In this document: positions 33,201 to 48,200 of the stretch, in pieces
Numbering within the stretch: position 1 is the first letter of the stretch
How the letters are laid out: every line of letters begins with the position of its first letter
NCBI GenBank assembly: GCA_943736015.1
Contig: OX031072.1
Span: 16,767,501 to 16,831,500, forward strand
Length of the DNA: 64,000 nt
Source of the DNA: Tridacna crocea
Taxonomy: Eukaryota > Mollusca > Bivalvia > Cardiida > Cardiidae
Reading direction: 5' to 3'
Made by a program: the position numbers and the translations under genes
Notes under the pieces: generated by a model
Seen by the model: only the letters and a program-made list of their open reading frames with translations
Database searches by the model: none
What the model was told of the DNA's origin: nothing

Positions 33201-36200
33201 GACACATAGAGTGATTGGTGAATATAGGCCCAGGTTGTTCAGAAAAGTAATAAACTGATAACACATTACAACTTACCTCTATGAAAATTGGATTTCCATT
33301 TGGTGCAGCAGAACGACGTATAGTGGCACCCACCTGAAATAAAAGGTTGATAACAATCATAATTCAGTCATTACATTAGTTTACCCAATTCCTTAGCCAC
33401 AATGTTTTCTGATATTTTTACTGACCAAATCTTATGCCATATTAGCCATTTACCATATTATTCTGTGTTTTAATGACCCTGGGGAATAAGCCTAACATAT
33501 ACATTGTTGAAAAGCAGAAAATAAATATTTTCACACTTTTAAACAAAATGTCTCTTCTTTGGTGAAGCCAGGCTTCCAACTGTATCCTATTTAAACCCAA
33601 GTGAAAATGAATATATAAAATGTACATTTTCAGTCAGTCATACTGATGCATTAAAAAAAGCTTAATTTTTTTTCAAAATACCTCACAAAGAAGTCATCAA
33701 CATAGTTCAAAGATCGGACGTCACATTTTGTGTAGTATGGTCTTGATCTTCATTGTCCATATCAACAAAAAGGAATCTAGATCAATACCATAAGGGTTAG
33801 GGCATTTTGGCATCAACCCCTTACCACACAGCTGGTTACCAGTATTTTCTCCTTTTCCCACGAAGTTTTCAAAAGGCCTCTTCCACAGGGTCGTTAAAAG
33901 TTGTCATTGTTTCGTAATGGATTAAGTAAGCCCTAAATCTGTAGTAATTAGTTTTGAATTATGGACATTTCGTACCATAACCATTTCGTACCAGTCATTT
34001 CGTACCATAGGACTGGTCATTTAGTACCATGAAATTACCATTTCGTACCATAGGATTGGTCATTTCGTACCATGATATATCCATTTCGTACCATATGTGT
34101 GGTCATTTTTTATCATGATTTCACCAAGAAAATCTATTTGAATATAGAAAATAATAGTCGAATTTAGATGTAAAAAAAGAGTGTTTGATTAATAATCCTC
34201 GAAATATAAGATAAAATTATAATAGATATAAAGGAAACATTATGGATGAATGTATGGATGATAAATGCAGTGATGATGTTTTTTGCATTCGGCGTTTCTA
34301 TTTCAATTTTGTAACAAATATAATTAAAAGCAAACACCAAACAAATTATTTTCAAATTGTAATTATCAATCTTGTAACAAACATTAACCAAACAATATAA
34401 TTAAAACAAATTATTTTCAAATTGTAATTATCAATCTTGTAACAAACATTAACCAAACAATATAATTATCTATCAACTGTGTCAAAAATCGATTGCTTCC
34501 TTTAATTGATTAGCGAATATTAGTTTATAAGTATGCAACAAATGCAACTATAAAACTTTTGGCAATTATAAAAGCAACATTTTTTTAAAAATTCATCGAA
34601 GAATACATTTTAATAATCGTTAGAAATAAACTATCAACTTGGTACGAATTCGTAAGTTATGTACGAAATCATAATATTATGGTACGAAATGGTCAATGCA
34701 TGGTACGAAATGGTAATTCTTTGGTACGAAATGGTAATATGATATATGGTATGAAATGGTTATGGTACGAAATGACTGTATACCTTAGTTTTCCTGTCAG
34801 AAAGAAAAAAAAAAACAACGAATAGTTCAGTGACTCTGCTGAAGAGAACCGCTTGATATGGTGGAACATAAGCTTTGCAGGGCTGCACATATACACCCGT
34901 AGGACCGTGTGAATGAAATGGGATAAAATCTAGAACAACGACAGAGATCCAAATTTGAAGAGTTACATACACAACAATATATCATAGAGATTCATTGTGG
35001 CACGGTCTAAGTTATTCTGATGGAAACTGTAGGAGGAGTGGAGCACACAAAAGATTACTAACAGACACGCGGACAGATGACTGGGGAAATTACATAATAC
35101 AACCCTTCGGGGCTATAAAAAGAAGAGCATGCTTGTAATCAACATTTTTTCCATATCTTGATATGTGTTCTACTCTTTCTAAAGACAAATTTCGCTATTT
35201 GAGCCACATTTAGTTTTTGGCAATGCTTTCAATTTGCACAGGTGAAAATTTTGTCAGCTGATAGGGGATAAATATCCACCTTAAACATATACAATAGCCC
35301 TCAGGTTCTAACACTATCTATTCATAAACATGTAAACACCTTTTTAGATTCATCTGCAGGAATCAGTTCCCACACCAGTGTTTTGAAAAAAAAAAAACCC
35401 AAACAAATCTGATGTTCAACCCTAGCACTACTGGTTTGCATTATTTACTAGAAGGCCCTGAAGGGCCTGAAATGGCTCTACCGGCAGAGATTTTGCTTTT
35501 ATGCTAGCACACACTATGAATTCATGAAGCAAAAAGAAAACAAGTAGAATCAGCGGGAAGGAAAGCACTTATAAACAAGAGGGCGCTGTACCGCTCCACT
35601 GGCTCTTTAACCCTTTACCACACAAACTGAAGTGTTCATGACCCTGAAAAAGAGGGCCTTTGAAAACAGTGAACACTGTCAGGCAATACAAGTAGGTTAA
35701 TTCATTGGCATGAAAGGTAAAGTTCTTGGAAAAAAACCTAAATGATAGAAACCTTACTCTGGATTTAATATTCTAATCGTGTCAGTATACTATTAGCACC
35801 AAAATAAATCACTCTCCCTGAAAACAGAATATTTTCTACCAAACAACTTTAATATCTAGCATCCATCATGTCACTGCAATTTGATAATCAAGGGAGGTAA
35901 ATAGTAACAAACTTTATCCTTTACAAAAAGTTATTTCCCTTGATTAATGTTTGAATAGAAATGACTATATTTTGAAGCCCATGATAAACTTGTGATCCCT
36001 TGAATGGAGCCTATTTTGACCCCAGGCCTTTAATATGAGGATGTGTTAAAGGTCCATTAGATAAAGCTACGTGCCTAGTTCAGTAGCCCTGGGTCTTGTG
36101 GTTTCAGAGAAGATTTTTAAAAATGTTAACTTTTTTCAGTTTTGTACCCATGGCAGCCAGATTTTTTTAAGGCATTAAATTCTTTCACAGATGGACGGAC

Positions 36201-39200
36201 GCATGACGGACACCGGGCCATGACATAAGCCCGCTGGTCTTCGGCCAGTGGAGCTAAAAAATAAGAAAAATTGTAAGAACAATGCACCTCTTCTCCCAGT
36301 TCCTTGGCATATTCCAAGTCCATCTCAAACAGTGTTTCAATGTGATCACTAGTAAAAGCAATGGGCACCAATAATAGATTCTTTTTTCCTCTCTCTGCTA
36401 GACCCTTGATGGCATCATCTGTCTGTGGGGCTAGCCAAGGTAAGGGGCCCACCTACAGTAAAATAGATAGGTTCACTTCTTACCATTAACAAATTTTTGG
36501 GCATCTATAACCTCATATTTTTAATGACTTACCCCTTAACCAAACAACCTCTGGTTTTTACCACCTTGAGATAGAAGCCTTTTGAAAACATTGTAGGGAA
36601 AAGGAGAAAATGCTGGTAACCAGCATTTTCTCTTCTTCCCACAACGTTTTCTACCCTGCAGGAAACAAATTTCAATTTTTGAGTTTCATTTGTTTTGTCG
36701 TCTGCAAGTGCTTTCAATTTGGACCAGTCTAAAGAGTGAAGCCATCTTTTCCTCTAAAACCTGAAGGCGTCGGGCTTTGATATTTGGTATGTAGCATCTC
36801 CTAGTGGACCTCTACCAAGTAGAGGAGAAGTTTTTTTTTTAAGTTTTCCTTCTTTGTTCCTGCGCTCAAACTTGTGATCCCCTGGGCAGGGCCAGTTTTG
36901 ACCCCAGGGGCATCACTTGAACAAACTTGCTAAAGGTCCATTAGGAAATGCTACATACCAAATATCAAAGCTCTACGCCTTCTAGTTTCAGAGAGGAAGA
37001 TTTTTCAAGTTTTCCTTCTTTGTTCCTATGCTCAAACTTGTGACCCCCAGGGTGGGGCCTGTTTTGACCCTAGGGTCATCATTTGAACAAACTTGGTAGG
37101 GATGCTACATACCAAATATCAAAGCTCTACACCTTCTAGTTTCAGAGAAGAAGATTTTCAAAGATTTCGCATCTTCTTCCTTTTTGTTGCTATGTATTTG
37201 AAATGGAAGACAAAATTGTTGGCAGTAAAGCCATTGCTAGTTACCTGCATTGTCTCCATTTTCAACCATGTTTTCAAAAGCTTTCTTTTTTCAGGCTGCT
37301 GAGACAATCAATTGCTTGGAAAAGGGTCAAGGTACATAATCATGTGAAAATGTGAAATAAACAAAATCCAGATACTAAAACTCATATATTTTGAGTCAAA
37401 GCATAGAAAATGCAGTTTTCATCTCTTGAATTATATAAAATGCTATTCCAAGCTTTTTTGTCTAGAATGTCTCAGCAAGGCCATGTACATGAAAGAGCAG
37501 ACTTAAAACTCCGACCTTGATCTACACTGGTCACAAAATGTACTGAACATGTTACTACAGTCGAACATCCTTAGCTCGAACCTCCCTTAGTCAAACTTAT
37601 CCCTACGTCGAAGTTTTTTTCAGGTCCCGATCTCATTGCTCTTTATTTCAATATAATTCAACCTCCATACGTCGTTATCCGTACCTCGAAATTTATCCAT
37701 ACGTCGAATGAATTTCAAGGTCCAATCACCATTGTTTGAACGTATTCACACATCTTTACCACGAAGTTAATTTGTAAAGGACGATGTTTGCTGTCAATCA
37801 GGTTTTTCACACCTTTCGACTTGTCAACTCCGGTAATTAACAAGTGTATTACAGTATTGATTATCGATTGTTTGTTTGATTTTGGATTGACTGTTTGACT
37901 GTAAGATTAAAACTTCAAAGTTTGCGTGATTTGAGTGAAAGGGTCGGAAAAGTTTTTTTAGTGTCACATTTGTAATTTACATCGACGAGTGAAGAACCCA
38001 ACGCTAATTCCATACAGAACTTGTTTGGTGAAGGACCCGGTCAATGTGCAATTTTTATGTTTATTGTTCATAGTAGTTGTAGAATTTGTATAAAAACAAT
38101 GTTTCTTAATGAATAAATAAATAATAATAATAAAACTTATTTTATCTTATTTTTGTACTCGATTTTATCTTACTTTGTATTCGATTAGTCGAATGAAGAC
38201 AAATCAAATGATGCCTCCATTTACTTCCGGTATTTCGCCATCTATCTAATTCGTACCCAGTTTCGAGAACTCCGATGATCTACACGTCGAACTTTCTATA
38301 ACTCGAAGTTTTTACGAGTGTCCCCCGAACTTCGAGGTATAGAGATTCGACTGTACTATAATATCATCATTTATCCATGTTACCTTTGACTGCCAGGTGA
38401 GCCTATAGGGGTTTGTGTTGCCAAGTTCTTCCATTACAGCTATGACTGTGGAAGCTACCTCTGTACTGTAGGGATCTCCTCTGTTCTGACTCTATAACAA
38501 TGTAGAAAATAGCTCTATTAACCCTTTACGAAACGACAAAGTTTTAGACTGGTCCAAATTGAAAGCATTTACAGATGACAATTTCATTGTGGCTCAAATG
38601 GTGCAAATTTCCTTTATTATGGTACAAAACATTGTGGGAAAGGGAAAAAATGCTGGGTACCAGCATTTTCTCCTTTTCCCACAATATTTTCAAAAGGCCT
38701 CTTTTCCAGGGTCATCAAAAGTCGTCATTGTGTGACAAAGGGTCAACTCATGTTTTTACATGTGTTCGGTATATATCTTTTGAAAACAATGTGGGAAAAG
38801 AAAAAATTGCTCATGTTGAGCAATTTCTTCTCTTCCTGCAGTGCTTTTTACCCTACTGGAGAACACTCTGTCATTTTTTATCAACTTTAACATAATTGTC
38901 TGCAAACCCTTTCAGTTTGGAAAAGTCTAAAAATTTGCAGTTTAAGAAAGAGTCAACTGTTCACTAGACAACAAAATTTATGAATTCCTCAAATTGACAG
39001 CAATTACAGTCAATTATTATGAAGGGATTCAAATACTATGATTCGTGCTTTACAGGGAAGAAAAAATTGTGAGAAACAAAAACGCTGCTTACTGACAAAT
39101 TTTCCTTTTCCAACACATTTTTAAAAGCCTACCTTTTTCCCGATCATTAAAATACAGGATTGTTTGGTAAAGAATTTATGACTACAACATTGGATGCTCC

Positions 39201-42200
39201 ATTACAATGCAACACTCTGGGCACTAATCAAGCAAACATTGTAAAAAAAGGGAAATTAATCGAGTATCATTGTAAAAAGGATAACATTGGAAAATTATAT
39301 CCTTCCAACAGTTTATACTTGACCTAGTCACTTACCTATGTTGAGTACAATGTAGCAAAAGAACTAGAGCTCAGAATGCAAGTGCCAATTTTCTACTGCC
39401 CATGCTTTTTCAGTGGAAATTCTACCACGAAGTTAGGACATAACTGTGTCAAGAATGTGTTGAATGTTACAAGCCCTTCTGACAAATGATTTCCCTTTTT
39501 TGACAGTAACAAACTTTCACAAATTTGAAGTATATAATTTTGGTAATAACAAGGATATGAGAAAATATTGCTATGATGACATCAACATGGTTATGGCAAC
39601 AGCTGGATGTTTTATTTAAAATCAGGCAGGATAAAACAGGAAAATGCTGATGACCAGCACTGTTTTTGCCTTTTGCTACACCATTTTCTATTCTTTCAAA
39701 GGTGTCAATTTGTAATTGATAATAGGCTCACACATTAGCGCAAGTACTGGTGTAGTTATCAGGAAACAGAATTGAGAGAGATAAGTAAAAATTGTATGAA
39801 CCTGCTTCTCCTTCCATGTAAATTAAAATACATTTAACCCATTACCACACAATCCCTACTTTTGACAACCGTGAGAAAGAAGCCTTTAGAAAACATTGCG
39901 GGAAAAGGAGAAAACCAGCATTTTCTCCTTTTCCCACAATGTTTTCTTTCCTTCCAAAAACAAACTTCAATTCTTTAGTCACTTTAACTTTGTCGTCTGC
40001 AAATACTTTCAATTTGGACTAGTCTAAGATTTTGTTGTTTGTTAACCCATTACCACACAATCCCTACTTTTGACGCCCCTGAGAAAGAAGCTTTTGGAAA
40101 ACATTGTGGGAAAAGGAGAAAATGCTGGTAACCACCATTTTCTCCTTTTCCCACAATGTTTTATACCCTTTACAAAACAAATTTCAAATTTTCAGTCACT
40201 TTTATTTTGTTGTCTGCAATTCCTTTCCATTTGGACAAGCCTAAAATTTTGTCATTTGGTAATGGGTTAAAGAGTTAAACTATTCTAATGCTTTAAATAT
40301 GGTCTGAAGTCTAAATGTTTTTTTATCTGGTAAAGAGTTAATACATAAAAACAAACACTCTCACCTTTAAGGGCAATGAATGGGCTGAGAACAAGATGAC
40401 AACTTTGTCTCTTTCTTCCTCTGGAAATTTCATAAGTTCTTCTCTGATATGTTGTGCGTGGGTCTGTAGAGTAAAAACATTTAGGCCTGCATTCACCAAT
40501 CATTCTTCAGAACGGTCTTTGTCTTATTCTCCAGCATTTTCTACATTTGTAAGAAACACAACTTCTGATGGGCTAAACCATTCGGTTTGGCCCATCAGAA
40601 GTTGTGTTACTTACAAATTTAGAAAACCTTGAAGAATAAGACTTAGAATATTCTCAAGAATGGTTGGTGAATACAGGCCTTAATTGATAAATTATCATTA
40701 TCAAACCCACCTTATTACACTTTAAGAGCATTAATCACAAGTCATCACATTGCATAAACTATTCTAACTGACCTCTTGTTTATTTCTTAGCATAAAAAAA
40801 AAAAAGATGTTCATCACTGAATGAGTAAAGCAATAGTATGTATGCAAAATATCCCTAAATAATAAAGATAATAAAAGAAAACATTTAAATGGTATTTCCA
40901 TAAAGAACTACATGTATGTAACCTCTCCATTAAATATGTTAAGGAAAAGAACATTATCTTTCTAAATAACATGGAAAACATTGTAGGAAAAGGAGCCCTT
41001 GATTGTTATAAGCAATTGCTTCTTTACTCACAATGTTTTTGATAAGTAATACTTGCATGAGGAAAGAACATCAACTAGCCTATTACCTTTACAAGTCCCG
41101 GTGCAGTGGGCCATCTATCAATAGAGCTCCATGTGATCTGACTGACTGTCCCTTTTTGGTGATAATGTTTGAAAATGGCATTCATACTACTTCCTGTGGT
41201 AGAACAGCTATAGTGTGGGTATTGTGTAAAGGCAATACCTCGTTCTACACCATCTCTGTTGAGAATCAAACATGGGGTAAACCAAAAGGACCAGAATGGC
41301 CCTTATGTTCACCTAAGATTATAGTCAATTTTTAACAGTAAGATTTTACTCTATATATTTCAGTGTGCTTATGTGAAACATGTGAAAACCCTGCTCCCAA
41401 CCATCTACTAACTCTTTACCAAACAACAAAATTTTGGACTGGTCCAAACTGACAGCATTTACAGATGACAAAATAAATATGACTGAAGCATTGAAAGTGG
41501 ATTTGGGAAGGGTGGTTTTTCTGTTTTTCCCACATTGTTTTCCAAAGGCCTTTTACTCAGGGTCGTTAAAAGTCGGGATTGTGTGGTAACAAGTTAATAC
41601 TTTTTCCCTTACTAATTTCCTAATTGTAACAATGTTTGAAAATGGTGCTCCTACTATTTCCTGTGGTAGAACAGCTGTATTGGCAAAACCAACTTAAAAG
41701 CAGCTTCCCTTTCGGGAACCCCGTATATGTGACTAAACTTTCAACACAACGTCCAAACTGGCAGCTTCTTTCAAGATTAAAATGAAGATTATAAGCCAAA
41801 CTGAATCAGTGACGTCAGTTCCCATTGATGTCAGCTTTCATTGAACTGGGCACTCAGAAAGAAAATTCCACTTCATCAGTGTATTCAATGTTTGAAAACA
41901 AAAAAATAAAATGTAAAATTAACTTAACACACTGCAATGGTAAAACTTTACAGTACAATAAATTTGTTGTACAGCCAGGTGGCAGGGGTTGTGGAATTTT
42001 GTTCATGACTGTGGTGAATAATGTAGTCAACTTCCCTTCGGCTCAGGGCAACATGATTCACTACAGCCAGGATCAAGTTTCCAAGTCCCCTGCCACCTGA
42101 CCGTACAAAATATAATATACATGCATTGAAGCCTCTGACATGCTTATATATTTCATGTATCATATGGGTAGTATTTTGTGTACTGACCTTTCCATTTCAT

Positions 42201-45200
42201 CTATAGCATCTTCTGTGAGTGGGTTTACATATCGAAAACCTATATAGAACTTGTGGGGAGCTAGGAAATGGGAAAAAGAAAATGTGAATATTGGTGAAAA
42301 CAATACACAAGACTTAACCCGTTACCACACAATCCCTACTTTTGACGCCCCTGAGAAAGAGGCCTTTTGAAAACACTGTGGGAAAGGGAGAAAATGCTGG
42401 TAACCAGCATTTTCTCCTTTTTCCACAGTGTTTTCTACCCTTCCCTGAACAAATTTCAATTTTTCAGTCACCTTTATTTTGTCGTCTGCAAATGCTTTCA
42501 ATTTGGACAAGTCTAAAATTTTCTTGTGTGGTAAAGGGTGAACCCGTTACCGCACAGCAAAATTTTAGACATATCCAAATTGAGAGCATTTGCAGATGAT
42601 AATTTCAAAGTGGCTCAAAAAGTGCGATTTGGCTTTGATAGGGTAGAAAACTTTGCAAGAAAAGGAGAAAATGCTGGTTAACAGCATTTTCTCCTTTTAC
42701 CACAATGTTTTCAAAAGGCTTTTTCCTCAGGGTGTTAAAAGTCATCATTGTTTGGTAAAGAATTAAAGCTAATTACCTTTAGCATGTTCCCTTTTTTTAA
42801 ATCTATCTAATACTGTTAACTCATTCCACAATCATTGCAGTAATCAAAATGACACAGCCATTGACTTTTTCTGTTCTTCAATCATAAACCATCTGTTGAA
42901 TCTCTATTTTATTAGAGAGAAGAGCTTCACTAAGTTTCATCTTTTTTCCAACATTGTTGGACTAGAAATTCCAAACCTTCATGTTTGTTACAAACAATAA
43001 CTATCATCTTAAGTCTGTATAAGACGATAAAAGTCAAATTGGAAGCATTTGTAGACAACAAATTAAATATCAATCTATAGACAGGGTTTGACTTTGATAG
43101 GATTAAAAAAATTGGAGGGGTAAAAAACTGCTGTTAGGCATCACTTTCTCCATTTCCACTGTATTTTCAAGGCTGTCTGTCTCAGAGTCTTTAAAACTCA
43201 TGACAGCTTTTTTTTTTCAGAAAGTAACATTTCCCATCAACAAACAAATACCTTCAAATGACTTTCCTGGTCAAGCTACAGACACATCTTGGTAATACTA
43301 TGAAGAGTAGAAATTGTTTGAAATGAGAACTTTTGTTATATTGTTTACATGTGCAAATATATAAAATCCTTATACATGTATTAACCCTTTACCACACAAT
43401 CCCAAACCTTGACATCCTTGAGGAACAATGCATCTGAAAACATTCCAGGAAAAAGAGGAAATCTGATTATCTATATTTTACATGGACATTTCAAAACTGT
43501 CAGCTAAATAATATGTCATGGGGTAATGGTATTTATTTTTTGGTAGGAAAAGAGAGCGAAAGCTACCTGTTTCAGGACTAATTTGGTCCAGAATTTTCAC
43601 CATCCCTTCACCCTGAATTTTTGTCCAACGCTTAATAGGAGATCCTCCCCCAATCTCATGGTACTGGTTTTGTATCTTGGGTGTTCTTCTTTTAGCAATA
43701 AGTGGTCCAAGCCGGCTGAAAATACATCATTAACTATATTCTCATAAGGTCGATTATGTCTAATACTTTCACCCTTTTCACAGGACCTCAAGTTTAAATG
43801 ACCCTGGGGAAGAAGTGCTTTTGAAAACACACAGGGAAAAGGAAAAAATGCTGGTAACCAGCATTTTCTCCATTTCCAACAATACTTCCTACCCTTTTAG
43901 AGTCAGGTTTTATCAGCTGAGCACCATTCAATGTGTTGTCTGAAACATCTTTTAATTTGCATCAGAAAATTTTGTTGTAAGTTACCGGTAGAATTAAATT
44001 TACATCATAAGTGAAACTGTTTAAGTTTGTTGAATGATTTTGAGTTCTTCGTTCACCATAATATTCATTTTATGGTGGTATAAAAAAGTGTTCTTATGCA
44101 TGTATAATAAGGCCTTTGTAAAAGGACTACATGGATAAAGACTTAATAACTCAATTCATTAGAAACATAATCTGCAAGATTATAACCAGCATTTTCTCCT
44201 TTTTCTAAATTGTTTCCTAGGCCTCCCAAAACAAATTTCACTTTCTAGGTCAACTTTATTTTATTGTCTACGATTGCTTTCAATACAGACAAATCTAAAA
44301 TTGTGTACTTTTATAAAGCATTAACCCTTTACCAGATGACGAAATCTTACCCTTGTCCAAACTGCAAGCATTTGCAGGCAATAATTTCAGTGTGGTTCAA
44401 ATGGTAAAATCTTGCTTTAATAGGGTAGAAAAAATTGTGGAAAAAGGAGAAAATGTTGGTTACCAGCATTTTCTCCTTTCCCACAATGTTTTCAAAAGGC
44501 CTCTTCCACAGGGTCATAAAAACCCTGAATTGTCTGGTGAAGGGTTAAGAAAAAACCATTAAGACATACTCACTCTTGTGCTGGAAGCTGTATCAAATCC
44601 CTGTCCTTGAACAAATTCAGCAAAAAGTCGTGAACTTCGTCTAGTTTCTCAGGCCCACCCATATTTAACATCAATATACCTGTCTTTGGCCTGTAAAACA
44701 AGCAGACAAGTGTTGTCTATGGCTTTGATAATTCAGCCATAAAGAAATTGTCAGTTCAAGCATGCATTTAATGTAACACATGTTTAAGGCCTTAAAAAAA
44801 TATCTGTGTTTGGGGTTTCCTTACTCTACCTAGAAAATGTTGCTGATACTAAACTGTTTATGCTACAATTAGAAAAAATTAAAACTGTTGGATGTGATTT
44901 CGGTCCATGGTCCATGTAAAAAATTTTGGAAAACAAAAAATCTCCACCAACCCTACCTACACTATCTTGGACGGAAACCATAAACACAGATATGTTTTGT
45001 TAGGCCTTATTAATAAAAACTACTGTACACAAATCTAGATTTGTCTCTGCAATTTCAGAAAAACTTTTTTCCCAAAACTTGATAAAAAATATCTTTTTGT
45101 AAGACAAAGGAATTTTAAGATAGCATTGTAGGAAGGCAATAGAATGTGTTTTTACCATTTCTTGAAAATAAACTTTTACATCCTTTCAAAGAGTACCAGT

Positions 45201-48200
45201 ATCTCACTATTTGAGCAAAAATCAAGTTTATCATCTACTAAAGCCTTATGAAGAATGAGAAAAAAAAAATCAGCATCACGTAAAACCCAAGTCAATAAAT
45301 GCATGTCTCTTTCTCTTAGCTACATAAACCCTTTATCAAACAATTCATGACCAAGAGGAAGTTGTTGTTGTTGTTGTATTAGGGTTTAATGCCACTTAAA
45401 CAGCTAAGGTCATATCATGGCGGTCGGTGATGCACATGTGTTTCCTGGCTTTCTCACACCAGTACTAACACAACTCTCTTTCCAAAGCCACCGACTACTT
45501 TTCTCACATGCTTCGGCAGAGGTGAGAGGCGAAAATACGCCGGAAAGAAAGTTCGCCTCAACCGGGTATCGAACTCACAACCATCAGGTCATGAGTCCGA
45601 CACACTCACCACTGAGCCACCCGGGCGGGCACCAAGAGGAAGAAGCATTCTGAAAACATTGTAGGAAAAGCAGAAAATGCTGGGAACCAGTCTTTTTTTC
45701 CATTTCCCACAATCATTTCTACTCTCTGAGTATTTCATATTTTGAGTCATGTTCATTTCATCGTTTGCCAATGCTTTGAATTTCGACAAGTCTAAAATTT
45801 TGTCGTTTGGTCAAGAGTTAATCTATAGAAACATCTATTTATAATCTAAAAACCATGAGAATTTCAGTTTGAATTTAGACAATTGGTCTTAGTTTAACCC
45901 ATTACCACACAATCCCTACTTTTGACGCCCCTGAGAAAGAAGCCTTTCGAAAACATTGTGGGAAAAGGAGAAAATGCTGGTAACCAGCATTTTCTCCTTT
46001 TCCAACGATGTTTTCTACCCTTCACAAAACAAATTTCAAATTTTCAGTCACTTTTATTTGTCGTCTGCAAATGCTTTCAATTTGGACCAGTCTAAAATAT
46101 TGTCGTTAGGTAATTGGTTAAAGATTTCCATGAAATGGCTTTATGAAAAGAGAGAGCAAGCAGTCAAATATAGTCTAAAAGACTAGTGATAAAGGCACTG
46201 GAGGATACAGTCAAGAGTGATACCTCTCTGTAGATGTAGAACTTGATCTGTGATTCATAACTGATCCAGCTATTGATACATGGTAATCTATAACACAAGA
46301 TCTCCCACCCTGAGTTAATTGCCTTGCCAATCCTGAAAGAAAAGTTGTTGAATTACAATATACAGTGCACAAGTTCTTTACCTTTGTAACCCACATTTAT
46401 ACAAAAAATTTGATCTGCCAATACTGCTTAGCTACTGTTTAGTCATGCACTTCTTTGTACCAACAATCCTATGCTTAAATAGCCTTAAGAAAAAAAGAAT
46501 TTGAATATACTGCTGCAAAATGAGAAAAAGATGGTAGCCAGAACTCGCTTACAACTCACAATTTTATTTTATCTACCCTTATGAAGGTATATCCCCTTAC
46601 AGCAGCTGAAATACATTTGTTATCTGCTGTTCAACCTGATAATAGCCATTTTTTTTTTATATATGGTAAAGAGCTGAGAATGAAGGTAGTAGAAAAATAA
46701 CAAAAGAATAGAGAGGTGTAGAGTGTTATTGGTTACAATTAAAATTGGAGAAACATCTCTTCAATGGTTAAGGAACCTTCCAACTGGACCACCACAACTG
46801 ATTAAACCGATGGTTATTTACATGAAAAAAAAAGAACTTGGTAGTATTAAGATGTCAGTAAACTTTGGCTTGAACGGATTGACTTGATATAGATTCAAAT
46901 TTTAAAAAGAAGACATAGGAATAAAATATTACACAGAAAATCTTCTACTCTCATTGATATATGTATGCATGGTAGCAAACATTCTTTGGTTATTAAAGAG
47001 GTTAAGATTTTCATCTCCAAATAGAATGGTTTGGAGTGTCAATCTTGTTATACCACTACAAAATAGTTCTACAAGCAATGTTTCTCAAATTGTTTTGTTC
47101 CACATCTTGTGGAACACAATTATTTAAGTCCAGTATACTCCCACAAATTCTCTGATTCCTTGTTTTGTTAACCCATTACCACACAATCCCTACTTTTGAC
47201 GCCCCTGAGAAAGAAGCCTTTTGAAAACACTGTGGGAAAAGGAGAAAATGCTGGTTACCAGCATTTTCTCCTTTTCCCACAGTGTTTTCTACCCTTCCCA
47301 GAACAATATTCAATTTTTCAGTCACCTTTATTTTGTCGTCTGCAAATGCTTTCAATTTGGACCAATCTAAAATTTTCTCGTGTGGTAAAGGGTTAAGTAG
47401 AATTTCAGCAAAAATAATTCAGGATGTTTTTCTCCATTTTGCAGGTAACTCTAGAGCATGAAACATAAGGATCATTTTTTGATGCCACAAATATGTTGCT
47501 TTATACAACATAATGAAGAAAAATAAGTGTGTTGTAAACTTGATACTGTTGTGTACGGTAATCTTGCATGTCCAGTAGTCTTGCGTACTTCGGTATTTTC
47601 CTGTTGTGAGACTATTTTCGACAATTCTGTCTGTTTCTGTAGTGTTTATTAGGTAATAGGAATTCGGAATAACAAAGCATATTTCCGAAGCATAATTCCG
47701 AAAGTAGCTTTAGCTACATTTTGTACCTGAGTGTGTCTATTACATCATCCTTACTAATTATTCTTAAAAACGTCCCATGACCCAATAAATGATGAGACTG
47801 GCCCTAACACTTTTTATCTGTAAATAAAACGAGGATTTCATGTCTCATCACAATGACAAATCAATTCTACACATATTTTACAAGTCTATTAGACATTAAG
47901 AAACACTATTAATATTATTTACTTTATTTCATACAAACCTTTTCAGATGACAAATTCAATACCTATTTACCACCATTCTGTCAAAGTTATGAATCGAAAG
48001 TCTGAACTGGGCATAACTACTTATTTTCTACAATTATTCCTAGTATTGGTCACAAATACTTAACAAATCCTTTGCAGTGATTTAATTAAATACCTGCGCG
48101 CAAGATCACAAGACATTTTTATGCATGACAAAATATTGCTGTGAGTGTTTACTTCTTGAATGTTTGTGTTTTTCAGGTATTATTTTTATCACTGTCTCAA

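Noticed and set aside
34164-34391. 75-codon minus-strand frame
   Set aside because: Very AT-rich Ile/Tyr/Asn-rich frame in the middle of the foldback element, with an internal tandem duplication.
41033-41335. 100-codon plus-strand frame
   Set aside because: Antisense of FECH exon 6, whose minus-strand product is clearly ferrochelatase.
45417-45653. 78-codon frame with ordinary-looking composition
   Set aside because: Lies entirely across the inverted SINE and its target duplication.
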